This document shows, in pieces, positions 55,196 through 64,000 of a DNA stretch of 64,000 nucleotides. Made by a program: the position numbers and the translations under genes. Each line of letters begins with the position of its first letter. Position 1 is the stretch's first letter. The notes under the pieces are model-generated. The model was given only the letters and a program-made list of their open reading frames with translations. It searched no databases and was not told the DNA's origin. The stretch covers positions 434,001 through 498,000 of the forward strand of contig JAOSJO010000022.1 in NCBI GenBank assembly GCA_027494055.1, written 5' to 3'. The stretch is from Anaerolineae bacterium. GTDB taxonomy: Bacteria; Chloroflexota; Anaerolineae; Aggregatilineales; JAFGMM01.

Positions 55196-56533
55196 CTATC
55201 TTTCGTTTTCCGCCTCGGTGAGCGCGGCCTCGAAGAGGTGCAGGCCCTCCTCCGCGAGCTTCTGCGAGATGTTGAGCGGCGGGGCGAAGCGCATCGTCGC
55301 CGGGCCGGCCGGCAGCAGCACCAGCCCCTTCTCGAAGCCGATCTCGGCCACGCGGTTGCGCAGCGCCGGCGCGAGCTTCCCGTCAACGCGGAACTCCGCG
55401 CCGAGCATCAGGCCCATGCCGCGCACGTCCGAGATCGACGGGTGGCGGCTCTGGAGTTCGACGAGCGCGTCTGTCATGAACTCGCCGATCTCGGCGGCGT
55501 TCTGCATGTAGGGCTTGCCGCCCGTGACCGCGTCGCCCTCTTCAAGTAGTTCCATGGTGGCGAGCGCCGCCGCGCAGGCGACGGGGTTGCCGCCGAAGGT
55601 GTTGGCGTGCGCGCCGGGCGGCCAGTCCATCAACTGCTTGCGCGCGATGAGCGCGCCGAGCGGCATCCCGCTGGCGATGCCCTTCGCCACGCACACCATA
55701 TCCGGCTCCACGCCCCAGTGCTCGATGGCAAACCACTTGCCCGTGCGCCCCATGCCCGACTGCACCTCGTCAATGATGAGGAGGATGCCGTACTTGTCGC
55801 ACAGCGCGCGCAGGTCCTTGAGGAAGTCGGGCGGCGGCACGATGTAGCCGCCCTCGCCCTGGATCGGCTCAACCAGGATCGCGGCGACCTCCTCGCCGGG
55901 GAACATGCGGCTGAAGATCACGTCCTCGATGTACTGCACGCAATAGCAGTTGTCGAGGCAGTCCGCCTCACGGCGGCCATGCATACACGCTTTGGGGTTC
56001 GGGTAGGGCACGTGGGTGACGCCGGGCATGTAGGGGAAGAACCCCGCGCGCTGCACGGCCTTGCTCGCCGTGAAGGCCAGCGCGCCCATCGTGCGCCCGT
56101 GAAAGCCGCCGTGGAAGGCGATGAAGCGCAGGCGCTCGGTGGTCCAGCGTGCCAGCTTGACCGCCGCCTCGACGCTCTCCGCGCCGGAGTTGGTCAGGAA
56201 CACGCGCGCGTCATCCTTGAAGGGCGCAATCAGGTCCAGTTTCTCCGCCACCCGCACCTGCATGTCGTAGTAGAAGTCGGTGCCGCCGATGTGAATCAGC
56301 TTCGCGGCCTGGTCCTGGATCGCCTTGACCACCTTGGGGTGGCAGTGCCCGGTCGCAGTGACCGCGATGCCGGCGGCGAAGTCGATGTAGCGGTTGCCGT
56401 CCACGTCCCACAACTCAGAGCCGAGGCCGTGGTCAACCACCAGCGGGTAGCCGCGTGTGTACGACGGCGAGAGCGCCGCCTCATCGCGTCGGATAACCTC
56501 CTGGGCCTTTGGCCCGACCTTACCCATATTCAT
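55196..56533 (-). CDS. Class III PLP-dependent aminotransferase
   Basis: This intact 445-residue protein starts MNMGKVGPKAQEVIRRDEA at ATG 56533 (AAGGAG upstream; a longer frame exists). It has FLTNSGAESVEAAVKLAR, FHGGFHGRTMGALAFT, IIDEVQSGMGRTGKWFA (PLP Asp region) and VCVAKGIASGMPLGALIA with the PLP Lys. A Cys/His-bearing insert (KACMHGRREADCLDNCYC) is seen in GabT/YgjG-like archaeal and Chloroflexi enzymes. It likely transaminates 4-aminobutyrate, ornithine or another omega-amino acid to 2-oxoglutarate. Confidence 0.9.
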   Translation of the reverse strand: MNMGKVGPKAQEVIRRDEAALSPSYTRGYPLVVDHGLGSELWDVDGNRYIDFAAGIAVTATGHCHPKVVKAIQDQAAKLIHIGGTDFYYDMQVRVAEKLDLIAPFKDDARVFLTNSGAESVEAAVKLARWTTERLRFIAFHGGFHGRTMGALAFTASKAVQRAGFFPYMPGVTHVPYPNPKACMHGRREADCLDNCYCVQYIEDVIFSRMFPGEEVAAILVEPIQGEGGYIVPPPDFLKDLRALCDKYGILLIIDEVQSGMGRTGKWFAIEHWGVEPDMVCVAKGIASGMPLGALIARKQLMDWPPGAHANTFGGNPVACAAALATMELLEEGDAVTGGKPYMQNAAEIGEFMTDALVELQSRHPSISDVRGMGLMLGAEFRVDGKLAPALRNRVAEIGFEKGLVLLPAGPATMRFAPPLNISQKLAEEGLHLFEAALTEAENER

Positions 56534-56587
56534 GAAGTCACTCCTTGTCATTGAGGTCGATACGGCAAGCCGTGCGACCAGCTTCCC

Positions 56588-57772
56588 CTAACCGTAGCGC
56601 CCATGCGTCTCGGCCAGCGGAACCAGCAATTCCAGCTTCCACGGGGGCCACGCGCGGCGCAACGGAACATGCCGTACTCAAGATGTAGCCGCCGCCCGGC
56701 ATCCCCGCCGCGAGCCGGTCGCGCACGGCGGCGACGATTTCTGCCCGCGTCTGGGTGAGCAGGGCGACCGCGTTCAGGTTGCCCTTGATAAAGAGCCTGT
56801 CGCCGACCCGCGCCTTGGCGTCGGCGAGTTCCACGTCGCCCAGCGGCGGCGGGTCGAGCGTGTCGATACCGGCGGTCCCGGTCTCGGCCATCAGCTCAAG
56901 CCGGTCGCCGATGCGGCCACAGGTGTGCGTGTAGACCGGCACGCCCGGCGCGGCCTGGCGCACCGCGTCCACAACCTGCCGCTCGTAGGGCATGACGAAA
57001 CGGCGGTACATGGCCGCCGAGATGAACCCGCCGCCCGCGAACGCCGATGAGATCAACACCGCATCGACGCCGCGCCGCGCCTGCGCCTTCGCCCAGGCCG
57101 CGCTGGCTTCGGTCAGGCCTTGCAGGATCGCCTCGGCCTTCACCGGGTCTGTCGCCAGGCTGGTGAGCGCGCCCTCGTAACCGAACAGCTCAAGGAAGTG
57201 CGTGAACGGCGAGAACACCTCCCCGTGCACCGAGACGGACGCGCCCACGGCGTCCATCACCATGTCGAGGGTGCGGTAGAAGTAGGCGGGCGGTTCGCGC
57301 AACGGACCGGGCGCCATGCCCGGCACGTGTGGTGAATGATACACCCCCAGATGTAGGCTGTCCACTCGCCGAGATGGTCCGCGTCGGCGTCGGGATCGAA
57401 CGCCTCGAAACTGGGGCGGGCGCGCGCCGCCTCGGCCGACGCGTGTTGCGGGTTGTCGTCGTAGGGGAGGTGCGTGCGGTCGCCGTTGCGCCACGTGATG
57501 ACCTCACCCTGCGCCGTCTCGTTGATCGACGCGACCGCGCGCTGCCAGTCTGGGTCGCGACCGGGGAGGTTGACCAGGACGCCGTCGAAGTGGTAGCGCG
57601 CGCGCAGGTCGAGCAGGGCCTGGGCAAAGCCTTCGCTGGTGAACCAGATTCGGTGCGGCGGCAGGTCAACGTTGAGGAAGTAGTGCCCCAACGCGAGTTG
57701 GCACATCACCGGCGCGCGGTCCGGCAGTTCGTGGCGCATGGCGCGCGCCATGCGCTCCTTGCTGTTCAACAC
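56588..57772 (-). CDS. Uroporphyrinogen-decarboxylase-like protein (two frameshifts)
   Basis: Joined, this is a ~394-residue UroD/MtaA-superfamily protein. The first part, from ATG 57772, is MLNSKERMARAMRHELPDR and VMCQLALGHYFL. After a shift near 57325, PLREPPAYFYRTLDMVMDAV, HGEVFSPFTHFLELFGYE, VYTHTCGRIGDRLELM (cobalamin/zinc His-Cys region) and GGGYILSTACSVAP. A second shift near 56632 gives LELLVPLAETHGRYG with the stop at 56588. Such relatives are usually methyltransferases on corrinoid proteins rather than haem enzymes. The substrate methyl compound is unknown. Confidence 0.8.
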
Positions 57773-57838
57773 GCGCTCCTCATGTGTGAGGTCAGGCCCG
57801 GCGCTGCCCCTCCATGTTGCCCGGAGGTCGCGGGGCCG

Positions 57839-58570
57839 TCACTGGTACAACAGAACTATACTCGAAATCACCAGTCCTATCCACACGATGCCGTTGAACA
57901 CACGCCGGTTGATGTGTTCGACAACCTGCTTGCCGACCCACACCCCCACCGGGACGAGCGCCATCCCTGGCAGCGCCGACGGTACCAGGTCGAAGCGCAG
58001 CGCGCCGTTCCACAGGAAGAACGGCAGCTTAATCATGTTGACCACCGCGAAGAACAGCGTCGCGGTCGCGACGAAGGTGCGGGGGTCCACGTTTTGCAGC
58101 AACATATAGGCGTTGAACGGCGGCCCGCCGGCGTTCGCCAGCGAGGAGGTGAAGCCCGCCGCGCCGCCGGAGAGGACGCCGTGCCAGGTGCGCGGCTGGT
58201 AGCCGAGGCCGGCGAGCCGGTCCTGCACGAGCGTGTAGCCCGCCAGGAACAGCCCAACCACGCCGACCAGCCGGCGCACCGCCTCGGAGGACAGGCCGGC
58301 CAGCAGCGTCGCGCCGATGGCGATGCCCACCACCGCCCCCAGCAGGAGCGGGCGCGTGCGCTGGCGGTCCCACCTGCCCCAGTACACGTACAGCGCAAAC
58401 CAGTCGCCCACGATGAGCATCAGGAGCACGAAGCCCACCGCCTGCTTCTCTGCCTCAGGCGGCATCGCCAGGATCATGATCGGCGTGATGACCGCGCCGA
58501 GCGGGCCAAGCCCGCCCTTGGCGAGGCCCGCGAGCGTCCCCGCCAGCAGAATGGCGCCGAGGTTATCCAA
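57839..58570 (-). CDS. TauE/SafE (TSUP) family membrane transporter 1
   Basis: This intact 243-residue protein has about eight hydrophobic helices. Two family repeats are visible: LAGLAKGGLGPLGAVITPIMIL at the start and GGAAGFTSSLANAGGPPFNAYML in the middle (the GG..AN.GGP motif). Family members export sulfite, sulfoacetate or other small anions, or take up organic acids. It is followed on the same strand by the UroD-like gene and preceded by a paralogue. Confidence 0.88.
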   Translation of the reverse strand: MDNLGAILLAGTLAGLAKGGLGPLGAVITPIMILAMPPEAEKQAVGFVLLMLIVGDWFALYVYWGRWDRQRTRPLLLGAVVGIAIGATLLAGLSSEAVRRLVGVVGLFLAGYTLVQDRLAGLGYQPRTWHGVLSGGAAGFTSSLANAGGPPFNAYMLLQNVDPRTFVATATLFFAVVNMIKLPFFLWNGALRFDLVPSALPGMALVPVGVWVGKQVVEHINRRVFNGIVWIGLVISSIVLLYQ

Positions 58571-58628
58571 GAAGGGTCCGTCCTTTCTGGAGTCGGGCCG
58601 CCGGCCTCGCGCGGGCGACCGGCCCGGC

Positions 58629-59369
58629 TCAGCCCGGCTGCGCGATCAGCAGCACGCCGGCGACCACCAGCAGCGCCAGCATCCACGCATCGAAGGCGCG
58701 GGCGTTGACGCGGTCCACAAACTGCTTGCCGGCCCATACGCCCACCGGCACGGCGGGCACGCCCCACAAGCCGAGCAGCAGCGTCTCCTGGTTGAGCACG
58801 CCCAGCGACGCGAAGAAGGGCAGCTTCGCCACGTCGATCACCGTGAAGAAGAGGATGGTGTTGGCGACGAAGAGCAGGGGGCTGAGCTTCTGCAGCAGCA
58901 TGTAGGCCGTAAACGGCGGCGAGCCGGCGTTCGCCAGCCCTGAACCCAGGCCGCTCACCCCGCCGACCACGAGGGCGTGCCAGGGCCGCGACTGGTAAGA
59001 CAGCGCGCTGAGGCGTGCCTCGACCAGCTTGTAGATGGCCCCCAGGAGCGCGAACGCGCCGATGATGCGCTTCAGCACGTCGTCGGGCAGCGCGCCGAGC
59101 AACTGCGCGCCGGCGGCCACGCCCAGCACGCCCACAGGCAGGAGCAGCCGCATCCGCCACCCCTCCCACTTGCGCCGGTAGGCGTACATGGCGAGCGCGT
59201 CCGCGGTCAGCGCCATGGGCACCAGCAGCCCCGCCGCCTGGCGCACCGGCATGACCAGGCTCATCGCCGGTGTGATCAGGCCGCTCATGACCAGGCCCAT
59301 CCCCCCTTTGGAAACCCCCATCACGAAGCCGGCAAAGATCATGATGACGATGAGCGTGGTGTCGGTCAC
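58629..59369 (-). CDS. TauE/SafE (TSUP) family membrane transporter 2
   Basis: This intact 246-residue paralogue of the previous gene (both have PFFAS/FFLWNG, VPVGVWAGKQF/VWVGKQV and a late helix) has the motifs FVMGVSKGGMGLVMSGLI and GGVSGLGSGLANAGSPPFTAY. The two may work as a heterodimer. It is the first gene of the five-gene minus-strand operon (two TSUP, UroD-like, aminotransferase, MmgE/PrpD), which looks like a pathway taking up and breaking down an aminated, possibly methylated or sulfonated compound. Confidence 0.88.
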   Translation of the reverse strand: MTDTTLIVIMIFAGFVMGVSKGGMGLVMSGLITPAMSLVMPVRQAAGLLVPMALTADALAMYAYRRKWEGWRMRLLLPVGVLGVAAGAQLLGALPDDVLKRIIGAFALLGAIYKLVEARLSALSYQSRPWHALVVGGVSGLGSGLANAGSPPFTAYMLLQKLSPLLFVANTILFFTVIDVAKLPFFASLGVLNQETLLLGLWGVPAVPVGVWAGKQFVDRVNARAFDAWMLALLVVAGVLLIAQPG

Positions 59370-59461
59370 GTGGCGGCGGTTCCTTTGCGTGTGGGGGTGA
59401 TGCGCCGGCGCAGGCGGCGGCCTGACTCAGCGGGCCGGATGCGCCAAATGCGCAAAGTGCA

Positions 59462-60760
59462 TCAGATGAAGTAGGCGCTGCACGCTTCGTCGATGAGCTT
59501 GGGCGTGAGGCGCACCGGTTCGCCGCTGTACTCGCACAGCGCCCGCACCACGCGCAGGATGTCGCGCGGGTGCACGGCCTGCATCACGCGGCCCGGCTTG
59601 CGGTACCACTCCTGCAGCAGGTAGAGAAAGGTCTCCTTGTCGAAGGGGATGCCCATGGTTTTGCACATGGTCACGAAGATTTGATAGAACATCTTCTCGT
59701 CGGGGCCAAACACGCCGACCTTGAGCTGGATGCGGCGCAGGAACGCGCCATCCACCAGGTCGCTGGGGTCCAGGTTGGTGCTGAACACGATCAGTTGCTT
59801 GAACGGCACGCGCAGGGTCTGGCCGGTGCGCAGCCGCAGGAAGTCGATCTCCAGCTCCAGCGGCACGATCCAGCGGTTGAGCAGCGCGCTGGGTGTGATC
59901 ATCTGGCGGCCAAAGTCGTCGATGAGGAACATGCCGCCGTTGGCCTTCATCTGCAGCGGGGCCTCGTAGAACTTGGCGGTCTCGTCGAAGCGCAGGTCGA
60001 GCGCGTCCATGGTCAGCTCGCCGCCCACCATCACCGCCGGACGCTTGAAAAGCCCCCACCGCGGGCCGACCTCGCCCCACCGCGCCGCGATCTCCTCCCT
60101 GGATAGCTCCGGGTACGGCTCGTGGATCAGCTCGTCGTTGAGGACGATGATGTAGCCGGCCTCTTCGACCGCGTAAGGCAGCCAGATCGGCTCGGTGCTC
60201 GATACCAGCGCGCCCACTGCCTGGGCGATGGTGGTCTTGCCGTTGCCGGGCGGCCCGTAGAGGAAGATGGACGTGCCCTGGTTGACCGCCGGGCCGATGC
60301 GCCGGTCAAAGCCTTCGGGCAGGATCAGGTGCGCGATGGCCTGCTTGATCTGCTCGCTCGTCACGTTCAACCGCGCGCCGGTCTGGAGCAGTATGACCTG
60401 GTTGTACTTCTCGATGGGCACGGGCGCGGGGCCGATGTACAGGCTGCGCTCGAACGCCTCGCGGGCGCGCGCGGTCCCCGAATCGGTCAGCGTATACACG
60501 TAGCTCAGCCGGCCGAGGCTCCCCGCCTTGACGATCTCAATGTGGTGCTCGCGCTGCATGATCTCCAGCAGCTTGTCGAGAAGCTGGCCGTGCAGGCGGA
60601 TCACCTCGGAAAAGCGGCTGAGGCTCACGCGGCCCTCCTGGAACATGAGCCGCAGGATGATGTCGTTCACGATGCCGACCGGGATGTCGAGGTCGTCCGG
60701 CTCCTTGATGATCGCAAGGACCTCGCTGAGCGAACTCGGTGACTTCTTCTTCTGCGCCAC
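59462..60760 (-). CDS. AAA-type ATPase with N-terminal winged-helix-like region
   Basis: This intact 432-residue protein starts at GTG 60760, 6 nt after GGAGGG; the frame continues upstream but without a comparable site. A ~140-residue N-terminal helical/winged region (IVNDIILRLMFQEGRVSLSRFSEVIR, GRLSYVYTLTDSG) precedes an ATPase core: Walker A YGPPGNGKTTIAQAVG, Walker B GGMFLIDDFGRQM and sensor IVFSTNLDP. A lid-like tail (HPRDILRVVRALCEY) ends the chain. Such proteins occur widely in Chloroflexota and Cyanobacteria without known function; it resembles MoxR/DnaC-type remodelling ATPases. Confidence 0.75.
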   Translation of the reverse strand: MAQKKKSPSSLSEVLAIIKEPDDLDIPVGIVNDIILRLMFQEGRVSLSRFSEVIRLHGQLLDKLLEIMQREHHIEIVKAGSLGRLSYVYTLTDSGTARAREAFERSLYIGPAPVPIEKYNQVILLQTGARLNVTSEQIKQAIAHLILPEGFDRRIGPAVNQGTSIFLYGPPGNGKTTIAQAVGALVSSTEPIWLPYAVEEAGYIIVLNDELIHEPYPELSREEIAARWGEVGPRWGLFKRPAVMVGGELTMDALDLRFDETAKFYEAPLQMKANGGMFLIDDFGRQMITPSALLNRWIVPLELEIDFLRLRTGQTLRVPFKQLIVFSTNLDPSDLVDGAFLRRIQLKVGVFGPDEKMFYQIFVTMCKTMGIPFDKETFLYLLQEWYRKPGRVMQAVHPRDILRVVRALCEYSGEPVRLTPKLIDEACSAYFI

Positions 60761-61140
60761 AGGCAACCCTCCCGGTACAGACCAACGCCCGACCGCAGCC
60801 GCGCCGGTCGGCATCCCTGGCGATGATACCATCGAAAGTATATGCGGGCATTTGCGTTCCGTCAATTCCATCTCAACCATGGGTGCATTCCACCTTGGGG
60901 CGGGTCTGTGGTCCGCGAATGCTCTTTTTGTTTTACCTCACCCCCCGGCCCCCTCCACTTTAATGGAGAAGGGGTGAAGCGGTTCAACTCTTCTTTGCGG
61001 ATCCGATGTGCGCGCCCTCACCATCTGCGACCCGCCACGCAGAAGCCGCCGCGCAGACGCGGAAAGATTCGGTAGAATTGGGCGCAGGAATGCGGCGCAG
61101 GCGTGCGGCGCAGAGGCGCGGCGAGGGGGAGGGACAAGGC
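60761..61140. other. Divergent intergenic region with a family A repeat
   Basis: The 380-nt gap lies between the ATPase (-) and the GT5 gene (+). It contains TTACCTCACCCCCC ... CTTTAATGGAGAAGGGGTGA (60933-60977), a short relative of the 36698 element with a CTCCACTTTAATGGAG hairpin. The rest shows nothing further. Confidence 0.5.
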
Positions 61141-63380
61141 ATGGAGGACGAGAAGCGGGGAGCGGGGACGGTGCAGGCCGAGGTGGATGCGCTCGCCGAC
61201 CGGGTGGTCGCAAAGATCCGGGCGCTGCGCGTGCTCAACGCCGGCTGGGAGGGCGGCCTCATCCGCGTGCCCCACGACGGCGCGATGCTCGCCGTGACGC
61301 TGGGCCGCGTGGGCGGCATGGGCGTCGTCATCCCGGAGCTGCCCGGCGCGCTGGAGCGCTACGCGCGCGCCAGGGGCTTGAATGGACCGTGGACAATGTC
61401 GCGCCGCTGTTCAGCGACCTGATCCACGCGACTGCGCCCGGCGGCGCGACCTGGCGGCGCGACGAGCTGGTGGCGCACGGCGTGTTGACGGACACCGGGA
61501 TCGCGCTGGGGCCTTTCCCCTACGGCGCGGCGCGCTACGCGGTGCGCGTGTGGCAGCTCAACGCGGAGCACCACACCCAGTACCTGCTCGAACAGCCCGA
61601 ACTCTGGGGCCGGGTGGCGGTGCACTACAAGGGCGACCGCCCGGAGCCGGACATCTACGGCGTGCCGGAGGGCGTGGACCCGTTCCCCAGGGGCGCGGCG
61701 TTCCCGGCGGTGACAACCCCGCACGCGATGGCCGAGTTCCAGCGCAAGCGATACGTCATCTTCGCGCGCGCGGTGGCGGCGCTCTACGCGCACGGCGCGT
61801 ATGACCTGCTCATCGGCAACGACTATCACGTGGGGCTGGCGGCGTTCTACGACCCCAACCTTTTGCAGTTCACGATAGGCCACAACCTGAGCTACCAGGG
61901 CGTGGACGGCCTTTACTTCCGGGACCGGGAGGCGGGGCACTGTGTCTCCATCAGCCTGGAGAGCGTTCGCGCGCAGGCTGAGGCGTACTGCGACCTGCTC
62001 GGCGTGCCGGTGTCGGCGCTGTACGAGTACTTCCTCGCTTTCCGCGACGCCGGCTACGTCGGGACGCCGGTGTGGCTGCAGGCGATCCTGCGGCTCAACT
62101 TCGACCGGTGCGGCCTGGCCGCGACCACGGTGAGTCAGCACTACGCCGACCAGTTGCGCCTGACCCGGGACGACATCGAGGTGAAGATCAGGGCGATGCG
62201 CGACTTCACGCCCGATGACTACTTCGACCCCGCCGTGATCGCGAACCGGGTCCGCAGCTACTGGCGGGACAACACCGAGCATTTCGGCCTGTTCGTGCCG
62301 AGCCAGAACCTCTTTGACCTGACGCAGTACCACATCGTGGGCGTGCTCAACGGCCTGGACGCGCGCCGCCACCTGCGCCATGACGCCGACCTGCTGCGGC
62401 AGCTTGGCTTTGCGGCCATGGCCGACCGCGCGCCGGAGGAACGCATCCGGGACGCGGAAGAACTCGCGCAGGTGAAGCGCGCGGCGCGGCGCGCGCTCTT
62501 CGCCGACCGGCGGCTGGCGGCGCGCGGCCTTACCGACCGGGGGCAGGCAATCCACCTGGCGTGGGGCCGGCTCGTGGAACAGAAGGCGTTTCACATCCTG
62601 CTGGAGGAGGCGGCCCACATCACGCAGCGGCGCGAAGAGGTGCTGGTCGTCGTCGCGTTCGCGCCCGCCAACGACGTGGAGGGGCTGTATCTGGAGCAGC
62701 GCTTCGCGGCGCTGGCGGATCAAATCCCCAGCCTGGTGTTCGTCAACGCCTTCGACCCCGAATTCGTGCGGCTGGCGCGCGTCGCCGCCGACGTGGCGCA
62801 CCACACCTCGAAGTACGAGCCGTGCGGCCTCGCCGACGTGGAGGCCTACTGGAGCGGCACGCTCTGCGTGGTGCACAAGGTGGGCGGGCTGGTCAAGGGG
62901 CTGTGGGACGAGCCGGGCTACAGCCAGGTCCGCGAGCTGGAGCCGCGCGGCGAGCCGGTGGCCTTCGGCTACGACTGTTTCGACACGACCGACGTGCTCG
63001 GCGGGGCGCGCGCCTTTCGCCGCGCCTACGAGGCGCTGCTGGACCTGCGCGAGCAGGAACCCCGGCGCTTCGAGGCGTTGCAATTCAAGGCGCTGAACAT
63101 GCTCCAGTTCACCTACGCCATCCCCGCCAACCGCTACATCGACCTGATCCAGTACGTACTCTACTACCAGGTGTGGCGCAAGCTCAAGGCCGACATCAAC
63201 GCGGGGCGGATCACGGCGGCGGAGGGTGTCGAGGCGATGCGCGCTTTCCTCGACCAGCGTGCGCACCTCGACGACAACCCGGACAAGCCGGCGCTCTACA
63301 GCCTGTTCCGCGATGTCTTCAGGCCGCCGGACCTCTACTACGTGGACGAACTGGACCGGCTGCTCAGCGCGCATCTCTAG
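61141..63380 (+). CDS. Glycogen/starch-synthase-like glycosyltransferase (GT5 type, one frameshift)
   Basis: Joined, this is a ~746-residue protein from ATG 61141. N-terminal ADP-sugar region: RVLNAGWEGGLIRVPHDGAM and GRVGGMGVVIPELPGALE. Then LLIGNDYHVGLAAFYDPN, FTIGHNLSYQGVDGLYF; catalytic C-lobe SKYEPCGLADVEAYWSGTL (EX7E) and HKVGGLVKGLWDEPG. Near 61378 one G is missing from a G run; restoring it gives RGLEWTVDNVAPLF. It is longer than bacterial GlgA (~480) and lacks the exact KTGGL motif, so it may make a different alpha-glucan. Confidence 0.8.
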
Positions 63381-63892
63381 GACACTGTGGCTCACTGTAG
63401 AAGTCGGGGACTCTCGCGGCATGGGAGCACAACATCATAGCGTGGTCGCTCCTTTCGTGCTTCTCTGTCGCCAGATGTAGGGGCGACCCGCCGGGTCGCC
63501 CCCTACAGGTAGCATGTGATCCCATGTTCTGTACTTGGGCCACGCTATTATGCAGACCTACTCGCGGCATCACCTCAACATGCCATTGTCCCGTTTCACG
63601 CCACATTGCGTGACAAGTCCGGGAGGCAGCGCAGATTGGGAACACGAAGTCACGAAGGGCGCGAAAACGCGATGAAGAGCGCCCCACGCTTTCGCGGCTT
63701 CGCATGTTTCGTGCTTTCGTGTTACGCATCTGGGGGCGTGCATCGCGGTTCCCGACCTTTGTCATGCGATCTCCATGCCATCTGACGCTACCTGACCGAC
63801 CGATCGTCTGTTATCCTGTCAAGAGGTACGCATCAGGTGCGCAACCTTCTCTTTCCCCCATTGCACTATGCACACAGTCAGGAGATACCACG
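63381..63892. other. Intergenic region with family C palindrome
   Basis: This ~510-nt region contains the perfect family C palindrome GTAGGGGCGACCC / GGGTCGCCCCCTAC (63477-63506). Several short open frames exist on both strands but none has family-like content. Confidence 0.6.
63477..63506. repeat. Family C palindrome, most complete copy
   Basis: GTAGGGGCGACCC and GGGTCGCCCCCTAC pair around CG. Both ends GTAG/CTAC are kept here, while the other copies have lost the right end. Confidence 0.8.
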
Positions 63893-64000
63893 GTGTCCGA
63901 GATACCCACGAGACAGAAACTTGTCATTGCTTTTGCTTGCGCCGTAGTCGTCGCCTTTGTCCTCCCCTGGCTTGAGTTTTCGGGGTTCGTCAGTGGCACC
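63893..64000 (+). CDS. Start of a membrane protein (truncated by window end)
   Basis: GTG 63893 follows CAGGAG at a suitable distance and opens 36 codons to the last base. The sequence VSEIPTRQKLVIAF continues into a hydrophobic helix (ACAVVVAFVLPWLEF). Only the signal or first transmembrane segment is visible, so no function can be given. Confidence 0.5.
   Translation, partial: MSEIPTRQKLVIAFACAVVVAFVLPWLEFSGFVSGT

Noticed and set aside
4750-61380. Programmed ribosomal frameshifting as explanation for the split genes
   Set aside because: Shifts go in both directions, lack slippery heptamers and affect unrelated housekeeping families; run-length errors explain more of them.
61359-63422. 687-codon minus-strand frame opposite the GT5 gene
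   Set aside because: Antisense shadow; no motifs.
63516-63785. 89-codon plus-strand frame after the GT5 gene
   Set aside because: No RBS, no family-like sequence, and it overlaps an equally open minus-strand frame.

Overview
The window looks like a G+C-rich bacterial chromosome, most likely a Chloroflexota (Anaerolineae/Ardenticatenia-like) genome or MAG. This is inferred from secreted lipoproteins with Thr/Pro-rich linkers, C39-peptidase/TPR and WD40 secreted proteins, HdrA-GltD fusions, and abundant short palindromic repeats. The chromosomal dnaA gene and a cluster of DnaA boxes (51.2-53.1 kb) mark a probable replication origin. No rRNA, tRNA or CRISPR array was recognised.

Layout. 0-7.6 kb: end of an FtsX-type permease, a KimA-like K+ transporter, a CrtC/AttH-like secreted protein, a radical SAM enzyme and small genes. 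7.8-28.4 kb: a large heterodisulfide-reductase-type electron-transfer cluster. Its core is hdrC1-hdrB1-hdrA1-hdrA2, then hdrC2-hdrB2, a giant hdrA3 (HdrA1+GltD+HdrA2 in one chain), mvhD, an F420-hydrogenase-beta/FdhB-like subunit, a 2Fe-2S/4Fe-4S subunit and a fumarate-reductase-like flavoprotein. The core is interrupted by an AT-rich island, a radical SAM/kinase pair, a GxxExxY cassette, trmO and a decayed GNAT gene. 28.5-33.4 kb: lipoprotein, alpha-mannosidase and sugar dehydrogenase. 33.7-37.6 kb: thymidylate-precursor genes (bifunctional-type dcd, thyX, canonical dcd) into which a visibly AT-rich two-gene Pycsar antiphage module (PycTM effector + PycC pyrimidine cyclase) has been inserted. 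38-41.7 kb: three tandem C39-like peptidase/TPR exported proteins. 41.8-51.2 kb: greA, a dGTPase-like gene, and sugar epimerase, glycosyltransferase, WD40 and GNAT genes. 51.2-64 kb: origin region and dnaA; an operon of MmgE/PrpD, class III aminotransferase, UroD-like and two TauE-like genes; an AAA ATPase; a GT5 glycogen-synthase-like enzyme; and the start of a membrane protein.

Functional picture. The Hdr cluster has every part expected of a cytoplasmic flavin-based electron-bifurcating complex: HdrB thiol/disulfide-type sites, HdrA FAD plus ferredoxin clusters, MvhD as adaptor, an FdhB/FrhB-like electron input and a fumarate-reductase-like output. The Pycsar pair would give phage-triggered cUMP/cCMP signalling to a membrane effector.

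Two caveats affect the whole annotation. First, about two dozen genes are split by single-base frameshifts. Many are repaired by changing the length of a G or C run by one base, so most are probably sequence errors; spans below join the pieces. Second, at least five families of palindromic or MITE-like repeats are scattered through the window. They also lie inside coding sequences, almost exclusively the hdrA genes, where they add residues, supply stop codons or shift the frame.
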